Positions 32,334 through 40,825 of a stretch of DNA of 64,000 nt are shown piece by piece. Origin of the DNA: DAIOXA01 sp050949165 (lineage in GTDB: Bacteria > Bacillota > Proteinivoracia > UBA4975); the NCBI GenBank assembly GCA_050949165.1, contig JBMNFF010000014.1, forward strand, positions 1 through 64,000. The letters are read 5' to 3'. The number at the start of each line of letters is the position of its first letter. Positions within the stretch are counted from its first letter, which is position 1. Below the pieces are notes generated by a model, which ran no database searches, was not told the DNA's origin, and was given only the letters and a program-made list of their open reading frames with translations. A program made the translations under genes and the position numbers.

Positions 32334-32353
32334 ACTATACCAAACAGCTGTTT
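32334..32353 (-). promoter_or_regulatory. Possible promoter/operator upstream of ddh
   Basis: A minus-strand TATAGT (32339-32334) lies next to a perfect palindrome AAACAGCTGTTT (32342-32353); CAGCTG occurs a second time at 32323. No clear -35 is seen. A repressor site is a reasonable guess only. Confidence 0.3.
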
Positions 32354-32372
32354 ATAATAAGGGACATGTCTG

Positions 32373-33170
32373 CTAAATGAAGAAGTAGGTGCGCAGAACT
32401 TCGTAGAAGTCGTCGGTCTCCCAGGTCACGGTGTGGGGATCCACGAGTTTTACTCCCTTGTAGAAGGAAGCGCGGTGGGCCAGGACATGGTCACGGTAGC
32501 AGAGTTCGCACTCAAAGTGCCGGGGAAGCTCAAGGAGACATTGGCTGTAGTCCATGGCCATGGCCTTTTCTGTCCCCCGCCGGATCAGGTCCAGGGCCTC
32601 TTCGCTGCCCAGGGAAATCACACCGTTGCCAACGCCCTTCTTCACCGGCATGGCGACTATATTGGGAAAATACTCCTGGGCCTGGCGGCAGACGCCCTCA
32701 TCGCCGACGATGCCGATGACCGGCACGCCATGGTAGGCGGCGATATATGAGTTGAGGACAAATTCACTGATATATTTGCCGTTTATTTTGAAGTAAAAGA
32801 TGGTTTCGCTGCTCATGGTGTGGGCCAGGGGATTGTCGTTAAAGTAGGCCCCGGCATGATAACCGGAAAAAATCACGGCATCATAAGACTTGTCCAAACC
32901 GGCCATCATCACAAAGGGATCCCGGGCCCAGCCGCTGAAGAGCTTGACGCCTCTGGGCATCTGGTCCATCAGCAGGTTTCTGGCAGTGGCATGGGCATCC
33001 TTGACCATGATCTCGGTAGCCCCTTTCTTCAGGGCAGTTTCGCAAATGGCGAGAACCTCTTTGGTCATCTGCTGGCGGAAATAGCCGTGCTCGGCGGCGC
33101 CCTTGCGTACATCCTCCCATGCGGTTACACCGGTTACACCTTCCATGTCAACGCTGAGATACAGTTTCAT
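32373..33170 (-). CDS. dppA: D-aminopeptidase DppA (M55 family)
   Basis: A self-compartmentalising zinc peptidase that releases N-terminal D-amino acids such as D-Ala from D-Ala-D-Ala. The 265-residue protein has the family motif SVDMEGVTGVTAW at residues 6-18, DAHATARN near 58, GYHAGA near 104, HTMSSE near 117 and GDEGVC near 157, covering the expected metal ligands. ATG 33170 follows GGAAGCGA. In Bacillus dppA heads a dipeptide-transport operon; here the transporter follows after ddh on the same strand. It supports use of D-Ala-containing peptides. Confidence 0.93.
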   Translation of the reverse strand: MKLYLSVDMEGVTGVTAWEDVRKGAAEHGYFRQQMTKEVLAICETALKKGATEIMVKDAHATARNLLMDQMPRGVKLFSGWARDPFVMMAGLDKSYDAVIFSGYHAGAYFNDNPLAHTMSSETIFYFKINGKYISEFVLNSYIAAYHGVPVIGIVGDEGVCRQAQEYFPNIVAMPVKKGVGNGVISLGSEEALDLIRRGTEKAMAMDYSQCLLELPRHFECELCYRDHVLAHRASFYKGVKLVDPHTVTWETDDFYEVLRTYFFI

Positions 33171-33429
33171 TCGCTTCCGGGTTGTCGTCTCAATAGGGCG
33201 GCAACCCCCTTTCCCCCTTGTCTATAATAATTGAGGTAACAGTGTTTCTTAACATAAATCGACAATGCTGCCCAACCTACTCCAGGGCCTAGCATAAATT
33301 TTACCGAAATTGGACAGGTTCGTCAATCCAACGACATCGGGGGGAAACCTTTACTTGTAAGGATTTCCACCTCTTTTTCCTGCCGGCCAAAAGGTTTGGC
33401 GACCTGCAAAAAAGGTTTACATAAAGTGG

Positions 33430-34617
33430 CTAACGGCGCTGCAGGAGTTTCTCGATGATGCAGATGTCCAGAAACATGCCCAGGGACAAGCAGTCTTCGT
33501 CGACGTCGAAGTCTTTGGAATGGGCGCCGGCGGTGATGCCCCGCTCCCGGTTGCCGCAGCCCAGGTGGTAAAAGGCGCCGGGAGCCTCGTTGAGGAAAAA
33601 GGAAAAGTCTTCCGCCCCCATGGAGGGGTGCTCTTTTATCCTGACCTTGTCGGCGCCCAGCTCGGCTTCGGCCACCTCTTTGATCACCGCCACAACGTCG
33701 TCGTCGTTGATCAGCGCGTCGTAGCCGGGAGTGATCTCGACTTTGCCAACGGCGCCATAGGCGGCCGCCACATCCTCCACCATTCTGGTCAGGCGCTCCT
33801 TGGCCTTGGCGCGCACTGCCTCATTGACGGTGCGCAGGGTGCCCTGGAGAACCACCTCATCGCAGATGATATTCCCCTTGGTGCCTCCATTGACGGTACC
33901 CAGGGAAATTACCACCGACTCCAGGGGCGAGACGTTGCGGGAAACTATGGAGTGCACACCCTGGACCACGGCGGCGGCAGCCAGGATGGCGTCGACGCCG
34001 GTCTCGGGATAGGCGCCGTGTCCGGCCTTGCCCTGGACGGTGATCTTGATACCATCGGTGGAGGCGTTGAGCTTGTTAAACTTAACCTCCACATTGCCGA
34101 CGTCCATGTACGCCATGACATGCTTGCCGATGACATAATCCACCTTGGGATTTTCCATGCATCCCTCTTGGACCATGCGCTGGGCTCCTCCTACTGATTC
34201 TTCGGCGGGTTGGAAGAGCAACTTGATATTGCCTCTGAACTGGTCCCTCCTCTCACTGAAATACCTGGCGACGCCCAAGGCGATGGCGGTATGGGCATCA
34301 TGGCCGCAAGCGTGGGCAACGCCGGGGTTTTGGGAGCGATAGGGCACATCCTTATCGTCCTGGATGGGCAGGGCATCGATATCGGCTCGCAAGGCGACGG
34401 TGTTGCCCCCTTCTTGACCGCGGATCAACCCCACCACCCCGGTACGGGCGATGGCGTAATGCTCTACGCCCATCTCGGTGAGCTTGTCCATGATGAATTT
34501 CTGCGTTTCATATTCCCCGTCGCTGAGCTCGGGATGCTGGTGCAGGTGACGGCGGACCTGGACAAGCCACTCATGGTACAATTCTCTGATTCGCTTTAAT
34601 TCTTTATCGTGTAGCAT
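33430..34617 (-). CDS. M20D family amidohydrolase / peptidase
   Basis: A zinc-dependent amidohydrolase, 395 residues, paralogous to the gene at 1529-2734. Metal ligands and catalytic motifs are ACGHDAHTAIALGVA near residue 100, FQPAEESVGGAQ, GHGAYPETGVDA in the lid domain, and AGAHSKDFDVDE near the end. ATG 34617 (MLHDKELKRI) follows AGGGGAG; the frame to 34854 runs into the alr region. It lies 49 bases after alr and is likely cotranscribed. Candidates for substrate are N-acyl amino acids or dipeptides released from wall peptides. Confidence 0.88.
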   Translation of the reverse strand: MLHDKELKRIRELYHEWLVQVRRHLHQHPELSDGEYETQKFIMDKLTEMGVEHYAIARTGVVGLIRGQEGGNTVALRADIDALPIQDDKDVPYRSQNPGVAHACGHDAHTAIALGVARYFSERRDQFRGNIKLLFQPAEESVGGAQRMVQEGCMENPKVDYVIGKHVMAYMDVGNVEVKFNKLNASTDGIKITVQGKAGHGAYPETGVDAILAAAAVVQGVHSIVSRNVSPLESVVISLGTVNGGTKGNIICDEVVLQGTLRTVNEAVRAKAKERLTRMVEDVAAAYGAVGKVEITPGYDALINDDDVVAVIKEVAEAELGADKVRIKEHPSMGAEDFSFFLNEAPGAFYHLGCGNRERGITAGAHSKDFDVDEDCLSLGMFLDICIIEKLLQRR

Positions 34618-34666
34618 TGTTACCACACTCCCCTGGTAATATTCTACAAGGGCGCGAGGAAAACCT

Positions 34667-35809
34667 TCACTCCCCTGAATAGTCGACGACTTTTTCAATC
34701 CTGCCGTTCCGGATAAAGACCCGGGGCACCCGGGGCAAAATCCTGGCCAGCAGTTCATTCCTGTTGGTGCCGCACCACTGGGAGAGGTTGGTGAGGTGCA
34801 GCTCATTATCCCCCTCGCCGCCGAAGAGGATGACCTCGTCTCCCACCTCAACATCCAGGCCGGTTACATCCACCATGCACTGGTCCATGCAGGGAAGGCC
34901 GGCATACCTGGCCGCCTGGCCCTTGATCATGACATGTCCATCCTTCCAGATATTGCGGGGGATGCCGTCGGCATAGCCCACGGGCAAGGTGGCGATTCGG
35001 GTGTCGGCTTTGGTCACAAAGAGATGGCTATAGCTGACACCTTGGCCGGGGCCGATGGTCTTGACCATGGCCACTTCGGTGCGCAGGGTCATGGCAGGGC
35101 GCAGTTCAAATTCGGTTTTGCGGCTGCAATACCCGTAGAGGAGGGCCCCCAAACGCACCATATCCATATGGTACTGGGGATAGGCTACGGCGCCGATGCT
35201 GTCGCAGATATGCTTGATGGGGATGGTCACGCCCCGGCCCTCCAGTTTTTCTGTCAGGGCAAGGAGTTGCTGATATTGATCTTCATCGGATTCGGGGCTG
35301 TTGAGGGCCAGGTGAGAGAAGATGCCCTCCACCTCCAGGTTCGGCAATTGAGCCATGGCGGCAATCTCTTCCAGGGCCAGATCGTGGTCGGTATAGCCCA
35401 GGCGGTTAAAACCGGTGTCCACCTTGACATGAACCCGGGCGGTCTTGCCGGTGGCAGCGGCCCGGCGGGAGAGGATCCGACACTGGGCCAGGGAAAAGAC
35501 GGCCTGGGTTATTTGATAGTCGACGGCATAGTCCAGCTGGTCGTCGGGGGTGTACCCCATGACCAGGATATTGGCCTGGGGGTAATGCTTCCTCAGCTGC
35601 ACCGCCTCCTGGAGGGTGGCCACGGCGATATAGTCGACGCCGCTTTCCAGGAGTAAGCCGGTGGTGACGACGATGTCGTGACCGTAGGCATTGGCCTTGA
35701 CCACTGCCGCCACCTTCACCTGGGGGTCCATGGTGGAGCGCAGGGCCAGGAGATTGTGTTGAATGTGGTCCAGATTGACGATTGCCCGGGTTTTCCTAAG
35801 TAAATCCAA
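34667..35809 (-). CDS. alr: Alanine racemase
   Basis: PLP enzyme interconverting L- and D-alanine. The 380-residue protein has the PLP Lys in AAVVKANAYGHD near residue 39, HVKVDTGFNRLGY, HICDSIGAVAYP and the second catalytic Tyr in GVSYSHLFVT near residue 262, followed by LPVGYADGIPR. The start is TTG at 35809 with GGAGGGATTTAC before it. It is the first of the minus-strand array and diverges from ldcA. Whether it serves wall synthesis or D-Ala breakdown is not told by sequence, but its neighbours favour salvage. Confidence 0.94.
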   Translation of the reverse strand: MDLLRKTRAIVNLDHIQHNLLALRSTMDPQVKVAAVVKANAYGHDIVVTTGLLLESGVDYIAVATLQEAVQLRKHYPQANILVMGYTPDDQLDYAVDYQITQAVFSLAQCRILSRRAAATGKTARVHVKVDTGFNRLGYTDHDLALEEIAAMAQLPNLEVEGIFSHLALNSPESDEDQYQQLLALTEKLEGRGVTIPIKHICDSIGAVAYPQYHMDMVRLGALLYGYCSRKTEFELRPAMTLRTEVAMVKTIGPGQGVSYSHLFVTKADTRIATLPVGYADGIPRNIWKDGHVMIKGQAARYAGLPCMDQCMVDVTGLDVEVGDEVILFGGEGDNELHLTNLSQWCGTNRNELLARILPRVPRVFIRNGRIEKVVDYSGE

Positions 35810-35895
35810 GTAAATCCCTCCAGCCGTTGTATTCTTTTACCGTTTATCATATTACAGCAAATTGATATAGAATTAAACATGTCCCTGGGCAAAAC

Positions 35896-35924
35896 TTGGC
35901 AAAGGCCCGAGCCGGGCGTATAAT
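35896..35924 (+). promoter_or_regulatory. Promoter of ldcA
   Basis: TTGGCA, a 17-base spacer and a perfect TATAAT lie 37 bases before the ldcA start, which has AGGAGGAG. Confidence 0.75.
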
Positions 35925-35960
35925 GGAAGGGCATAATACTGCAATACAGGAGGAGAAGAA

Positions 35961-36914
35961 ATGATTGTTAAGCCCAAAGCCCTGAAGCCCGGAGACAAGG
36001 TAGCAATAATCGCTCCCTCTACCCCCACCGATCCCGAGCGGCTCCAGCGGGCAGAAGTCAATTTCCGCAGCCTTGGCCTGGAACCGGTACTCTATCCCAG
36101 CTGCTATAAGAGCCACGGCCACCTGGCGGGCCTGGACCGCGAGCGGGCCCAGGACATCAACGATGCCTTTGCCAACCCCGAGATTCAGGGGGTTATCTGC
36201 ATGAAGGGCGGCGCCGGCGCCTACCGTCTCCTGCCCCTCATCGACTACGAGATCGTTCGGGCCAATCCCAAGGTCTTTGTGGGCTACAGCGATATCACCG
36301 CCCTGCATATGGCCTTTAACAAGCTGTGCCGCATGGTCACCTACCACGGACCCATGTTCATCTCGGATCTCTTCCTGAGCGAGAACAGCATGGAACCTTA
36401 CACCCTGGCCAGTTATAAACAGGCCCTCTTCGGCACAGAAGCTGCCGGAAGGCTGGACAACCCCCCGGGCCACGAGATGACGGCGCTGGTGGAAGGTCAT
36501 GCAGAGGGCGAACTGATCGGCGGCAACCTCTCCCTCCTGGTCTCCACCCTGGGCTCCCCCTGGGAGCTGGATGTGCAGGGCAAGATCCTCTTCATCGAAG
36601 AAGTGGGCGAAGCCGCCTACCGGGTGGACCGGATGCTGAATTCCCTGGCCCTGGCCGGCAAGTTCCGGGACTGCGCCGGGGTAATCCTGGGCACCTGGTC
36701 CAACTGCAGGTCAGAGAAGAAGGGCGGCTATAGCGGACACGACCTGCCGCTGCAGACCATCTTTGATGAGATCATCAAACCCTTCAATAAGCCGACAATC
36801 CAAAACCTCTGGGCCGGCCACAATTATCCCACCCCCACCCTGGCCTTCGGAACCCAGGTGCGGATAGACACCTCCGGCCCCGAAGTGGTCTTCCTGGAAG
36901 CAGGGAATAGGTAG
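35961..36914 (+). CDS. ldcA: LD-carboxypeptidase (muramoyltetrapeptide carboxypeptidase, S66)
   Basis: Removes the terminal D-Ala from wall tetrapeptides (or related LD bonds) as part of peptidoglycan recycling in the cytoplasm. The 317-residue protein carries the S66 marks: KALKPGDKVAIIAPS at the N-terminus, CMKGGAGAYRLLPLID, the nucleophile Ser in VGYSDITALH near residue 112, GELIGGNLSLL, and the Glu/His partners in IEEVGEAAYRVDRML and WAGHNYPTPTLAFG. ATG 35961 follows AGGAGGAGAAGAA. It is divergent from alr and is followed by a long palindrome. Confidence 0.93.
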   Translation: MIVKPKALKPGDKVAIIAPSTPTDPERLQRAEVNFRSLGLEPVLYPSCYKSHGHLAGLDRERAQDINDAFANPEIQGVICMKGGAGAYRLLPLIDYEIVRANPKVFVGYSDITALHMAFNKLCRMVTYHGPMFISDLFLSENSMEPYTLASYKQALFGTEAAGRLDNPPGHEMTALVEGHAEGELIGGNLSLLVSTLGSPWELDVQGKILFIEEVGEAAYRVDRMLNSLALAGKFRDCAGVILGTWSNCRSEKKGGYSGHDLPLQTIFDEIIKPFNKPTIQNLWAGHNYPTPTLAFGTQVRIDTSGPEVVFLEAGNR

Positions 36915-36928
36915 CGCGCAGCGCTACT

Positions 36929-37002
36929 GGGGACGCATCCCCCTGTCTCAGCTGCAAAGCACGGCAACCGTGCCTTCTGAGACAGGGGATGCGTCCCCTT
37001 TT
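36929..37002. repeat. Long palindromic element after ldcA
   Basis: Arms GGGGACGCATCCCCCTGTCTCAG (36929-36951, in two parts GGGGACGCATCCCC and CTGTCTCAG) and CTGAGACAGGGG/ATGCGTCCCC (36977-36998) pair over about 22 bp with a single bulge; the loop contains a second stem GCACGG-CAA-CCGTGC. A T4 run follows on the + strand, so it can also terminate ldcA. The GGGGACG core is shared with elements at 12680 and 59013. Confidence 0.75.
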
Positions 37003-37021
37003 GGTCTCCCGTCCCCTTGTT

Positions 37022-39064
37022 TCAGCCCAGGATCTGCTCCAGGGCCCGGTCGGCATCGGTTTCTGGCCGGCTGCAGGCAAAATCCCGGCAGATGTGGATG
37101 CTGGTCCCGGCCTGGGCTTTGAGGGCGGCGGCGAAGGGGGCCACCTCGGCCAGATCCTGGGGATCCCGGGCTGCCAGCCAGCTGACTTCCGGCAGGAAGC
37201 TCCTCTGCAAGGTCTTGAGGACCTTGGCGGCGGCTTCATCCCGGCGGTCCCCCAGGACCACCACTTCCTTGCCCGGCGCCAGGGCCAGGAGCGCAGCCTG
37301 CATCAACTGGGTGTGGCCGGCGGGGTAATCCCTGACCTGATAGGCGAAGGCGGCCAGCACTTGGTTGGCCCGCTCTTCATAGCCCGGTTCCCCCGTCAAC
37401 CGGGCCAGGCGCAGGAGCTCCCGGGCGGCGACGCCGTTCCCCGAAGGCAGCGCCCCGTCATAAACTTCCTTGGTGCGCACGATCAGCGCTTCGCCATCGC
37501 TGCCGGTGAAAAAGTAGCCACCCGCCTCCTCATCCCAGAACAGCTCCTCCATGGCCCGGGCCAGCTCCCGGGCCTCTTTCAGATACGCCGGGTCCAGGGA
37601 GGCGGAGTACAGCTCGTGACAGGCCCAGAGCAGGAAGGCATGGTCGTCCAGGTACCCTTTGTACCGGGCCTCCCCCTGCCGCCACCGGGCCAGGAGACGG
37701 CCGTCTGACCGCAGCTCCTTCTGGATAAAGGCGAAGGCCGTCCTGGCCCGGTCCAGGTAGTCCCTCCGGCCAAAGGCCCGGGCGGCCAGGGCCTGGGCGG
37801 CAATCATCAAAGCGTTCCAGGCCGTGAGGATCTTGTCGTCCCTATGGGGACGCACCCGCTCCTCCCGGGCGGCGAAGAGCTTGCGGCGACCCTCCTCCAG
37901 GCGAATTTTCAACTGGTCCAGGGGCAGGTTGTGCCGGTTTGCCAGCTGCTCCCAGTCGATTCCGATGCGGTTGGGAATGTTCCTGCCCTGAAAATTGCCC
38001 TGCTGGGAAATATCATAGGCGGCGCAGAAGAGCGGGCCCAGCTCCGGCCCCAGGGTCTCCATGACCTCGGCCTTGTCCCAGAGATAGAACTTCCCCTCTT
38101 CCCCCTCGGAGTCGGCATCCTCCGCCGAGTAATAGCCCCCCTGGGGGGCGGTCAAGACCCGGGCCACATAGTCCAGGATTTCCTGGGCTATCGTCATGAA
38201 CCGGGGCTCGCCGGTTACCTGCCAAGCCTCGGTATAGACAATGGCCAGGAGGGCGTTGTCATAGAGCATCTTCTCGAAATGGGGCGCCAGCCAGCGCTCA
38301 TCGGTGGAATAGCGGGCAAAGCCGTAACCCAAATGGTCGTAGATGCCGCCATCGGCCATGGCCGTCAGGGTCTCGGTGACCATGGCCAGGGCATGAGCAT
38401 TGCCGGTCCACCGGTGGTAGCGCAGGAGGAACATCAGGTTGTGGGGCACGGGGAATTTGGGGGCGGCGCCAAAACCGCCGTAGCGGGAGTCATAAGCCTG
38501 CTGGAGCTGGCGATAACAGTAATGGACGTCGGCCTCTCTTAGTTCTCCCGGGCGGGAGACCCTGGGCTGCAGGACATCGACCACCTGTTGGCCGATCCGG
38601 GCAATTTTGCCGGGATCTCTTTTATACTCATCATAGAGCCGGGTGAGAATCTCCCGGAAGCCCGGCCGGCCGTACCGGCTTTCGGGGGGGAAATAGGTGC
38701 CGGCAAAGAAGGGCTCCTTATCCGGGGTCAGGAAAACGGTGAGGGGCCAGCCCCCGGTCCCGGTCATGGCCTGGCAGGCCTGCATGTAGATGGCGTCCAC
38801 ATCGGGGCGCTCTTCCCGGTCAACCTTGATGGAGATGAAGCGCTCATTGAGAAGGGCGGCTATTTCCTCGTCGGCAAAGGATTCCCGGGCCATGACATGG
38901 CACCAGTGGCAGGTGGAGTAGCCGATGGAGAGGAAGACCGGCTTGTCCTCGGCCCTGGCCCGGGCGAAGGCCTCCTCTCCCCAGGGGTACCAATCCACGG
39001 GATTATGGGCATGCTGAAGCAGGTAGGGAGACTTTTCATGGACCAAGCGGTTACTGTGGCTCAT
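37022..39064 (-). CDS. DUF255 (YyaL/spermatogenesis-associated 20-like) thioredoxin-domain protein
   Basis: A 680-residue cytoplasmic protein with an N-terminal thioredoxin-like DUF255 domain (residues 5-165: SPYLLQHAHNPVDWYPWGEEAF, split by SIGYSTCHWCHVMARESF with the CHWC active-site-like motif near residue 51) and a large alpha/alpha-barrel region resembling N-acylglucosamine 2-epimerase folds. Motifs GGWPLTVFLTPD and GGIYDHLGYGFARYSTD are characteristic. The reaction is not established for the family. ATG 39064 follows GGAGGAACGAGT; the frame to 39103 is not used. It is not functionally linked to its neighbours. Confidence 0.9.
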   Translation of the reverse strand: MSHSNRLVHEKSPYLLQHAHNPVDWYPWGEEAFARARAEDKPVFLSIGYSTCHWCHVMARESFADEEIAALLNERFISIKVDREERPDVDAIYMQACQAMTGTGGWPLTVFLTPDKEPFFAGTYFPPESRYGRPGFREILTRLYDEYKRDPGKIARIGQQVVDVLQPRVSRPGELREADVHYCYRQLQQAYDSRYGGFGAAPKFPVPHNLMFLLRYHRWTGNAHALAMVTETLTAMADGGIYDHLGYGFARYSTDERWLAPHFEKMLYDNALLAIVYTEAWQVTGEPRFMTIAQEILDYVARVLTAPQGGYYSAEDADSEGEEGKFYLWDKAEVMETLGPELGPLFCAAYDISQQGNFQGRNIPNRIGIDWEQLANRHNLPLDQLKIRLEEGRRKLFAAREERVRPHRDDKILTAWNALMIAAQALAARAFGRRDYLDRARTAFAFIQKELRSDGRLLARWRQGEARYKGYLDDHAFLLWACHELYSASLDPAYLKEARELARAMEELFWDEEAGGYFFTGSDGEALIVRTKEVYDGALPSGNGVAARELLRLARLTGEPGYEERANQVLAAFAYQVRDYPAGHTQLMQAALLALAPGKEVVVLGDRRDEAAAKVLKTLQRSFLPEVSWLAARDPQDLAEVAPFAAALKAQAGTSIHICRDFACSRPETDADRALEQILG

Positions 39065-39136
39065 ACTCGTTCCTCCTAATGATTCTCTTCTCAGTTTGCC
39101 CAAAACCCGCCCCGCAGATTGCTTGAGTAGTCAAAG

Positions 39137-39167
39137 GGAACCGACGGAATCGGTTCCCTTTTTCCGA
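39137..39167. terminator. Inverted repeat terminator-like element
   Basis: GGGAACCG-ACGGAAT-CGGTTCCC followed by five T's on the + strand and three on the minus strand, between the D-aminoacylase end and the DUF255 start. Confidence 0.5.
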
Positions 39168-39219
39168 AGGCAGGTGTCATTCAGCCTAAACGGTAATTTC
39201 AGCGCCCCGCAGGGGCATC

Positions 39220-40797
39220 TTAATTTTTGCCTGGCTTTACCAGGACTCCGCTCCGGGGATCCAGGAAGCGGCCTTCTTCATAGGCTAACTTGCCGTTGAC
39301 ATACACGCTGTGGATGCCCCGACTGAGTTGATGAGGATTGCCATAATCTGAGGCGTCGCCGATTTCCTGGGCGGAGAACAAGACCAGGTCGGCGAAATAA
39401 CCTTCCTCTATTAGACCGCGCTGAGGCAAGTTAAGTTTCGCCGCCGGCGCCCCGGTCATCTTGTGAACGGCTGCCTCCAGGCTCAGCAAGCCCTGCTCCC
39501 GATAAAAGAGGCGGAAGACCCGGGGGAAGGCGCCAAAATTGCGGGGATGGGGCTTGCGCTTGTTGGGGTCGTTGAGGGCAATGGCGACGCCGTCGCTGCC
39601 CACCATGGACAGGCGGTGGCCGGCGACAGTGCCGACGTCCTCGGGAGACATGGAAAACTTGATCATGCCGGGGGTACCGCGCTCTTCCACCAGAAGGTCC
39701 AGCAGGGCTTCCACCGGGTGTTGGCCGCGGATGGCCCCGATTTCCTCGAGGCTCTTGCCCTCCAGGGCCTGGTTTTCCTTAGAGTGGATGGAAGAGACCA
39801 CTATGCTCTGCCAGCCGACGCTTTCTTCCAGATAGGTCTTGATTTCGGCAATGATCCTGGCCCGGGTATTGGGGTCGGTCAGGCGTCTTCGCGCCGCTTC
39901 CCAGCCGCCGGCGTGAACCCAGTTGGGGAGTTGGCTGCTTAAACCCGTCGAACTGGCGGTATAGGGGTAGAAGTCACAGTTGGCCTCCACGCCTTCCCTT
40001 TCCGCCGCCTCCAGTTTGGCCAGAGCCAGGGCGACCTTGCCCCAGTTCTGCCTGCCCGTGGCCTTGAGGTGGGAAATCTGGAGGGGCAGGCCGGCTCGGC
40101 GGGCAATCTCGATGGCTTCATCCACCGCTTCCAGAACTCCGTTGCTCTCCGAACGCATGTGGGTGACATAGATGCCGCCATACCGAGCCACCACCTTGCA
40201 CAGCTCCACCAGCTCATGGGTGTCGGCAAACATTCCCGGGGGGTAGACCAGTCCCGAGGAAAGGCCCATGGCCCCGTGCTCCATGGCCGCCGTCACCAGG
40301 TCCTTCATCTTCTCCAATTCCGCCGGCCGGGGCTTGCGATTTGCGTAGCCCATGACCCCGGCGCGGATTGACCCGTGGCCGATAAAATACCCGATATTCA
40401 TGGATATTTCCCCGTGGGAAAAATGTTCCAGGTACTTGCCAAAGCCCTGGGGTGACCAGTCGATGTCCTGCATGGACAATTCCATACCCCCGCCCGAGAC
40501 TGAGGGAGGGGGCGGCAACAGGCCGCAGTTGCCGGTGATTTCGGTGGTAATGCCCTGGGACAGCTTGCTGCCGCCCCGGGAACTCAGCAGGTTGCCAATG
40601 GTGGTGTGGGAGTGGATATCGATGAAGCCGGGGGCCACCACCAGACCCCGGGCATCCACCCTTGCCGCAGCGGCGACCTCCGCTTCCGGGTCGGGCAGCA
40701 ATATCCGGTCTCCTTTAACTGCTACCGGGCGAATCTGACCTTGGCGGCCTGAGCCGTCAATAACCAAGCCGTTCTCAATCAGCAGGTCGACATTCAT
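39220..40797 (-). CDS. N-acyl-D-amino-acid deacylase (D-aminoacylase), copy 1
   Basis: An amidohydrolase-superfamily zinc enzyme that cleaves N-acyl groups from D-amino acids, 525 residues. Visible elements are VDARGLVVAPGFIDIHSHTT (metal HxH near residue 67; written in two parts VVAPGFIDIH and SHTT), GITTEITGNCG (the metal Cys near 94), THMRSES and ISHLKATG (metal His residues), and the catalytic Asp in MVGSDGVAI. ATG 40797 is about 10 bases after the next gene upstream. It is followed by no terminator until 39137-39167. The paralogue is at 44386-45957. Substrates would be acylated D-residues. Confidence 0.9.
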   Translation of the reverse strand: MNVDLLIENGLVIDGSGRQGQIRPVAVKGDRILLPDPEAEVAAAARVDARGLVVAPGFIDIHSHTTIGNLLSSRGGSKLSQGITTEITGNCGLLPPPPSVSGGGMELSMQDIDWSPQGFGKYLEHFSHGEISMNIGYFIGHGSIRAGVMGYANRKPRPAELEKMKDLVTAAMEHGAMGLSSGLVYPPGMFADTHELVELCKVVARYGGIYVTHMRSESNGVLEAVDEAIEIARRAGLPLQISHLKATGRQNWGKVALALAKLEAAEREGVEANCDFYPYTASSTGLSSQLPNWVHAGGWEAARRRLTDPNTRARIIAEIKTYLEESVGWQSIVVSSIHSKENQALEGKSLEEIGAIRGQHPVEALLDLLVEERGTPGMIKFSMSPEDVGTVAGHRLSMVGSDGVAIALNDPNKRKPHPRNFGAFPRVFRLFYREQGLLSLEAAVHKMTGAPAAKLNLPQRGLIEEGYFADLVLFSAQEIGDASDYGNPHQLSRGIHSVYVNGKLAYEEGRFLDPRSGVLVKPGKN

Positions 40798-40825
40798 ACG
40801 CTATTCCCCCAGTTCTCAACTTTGA

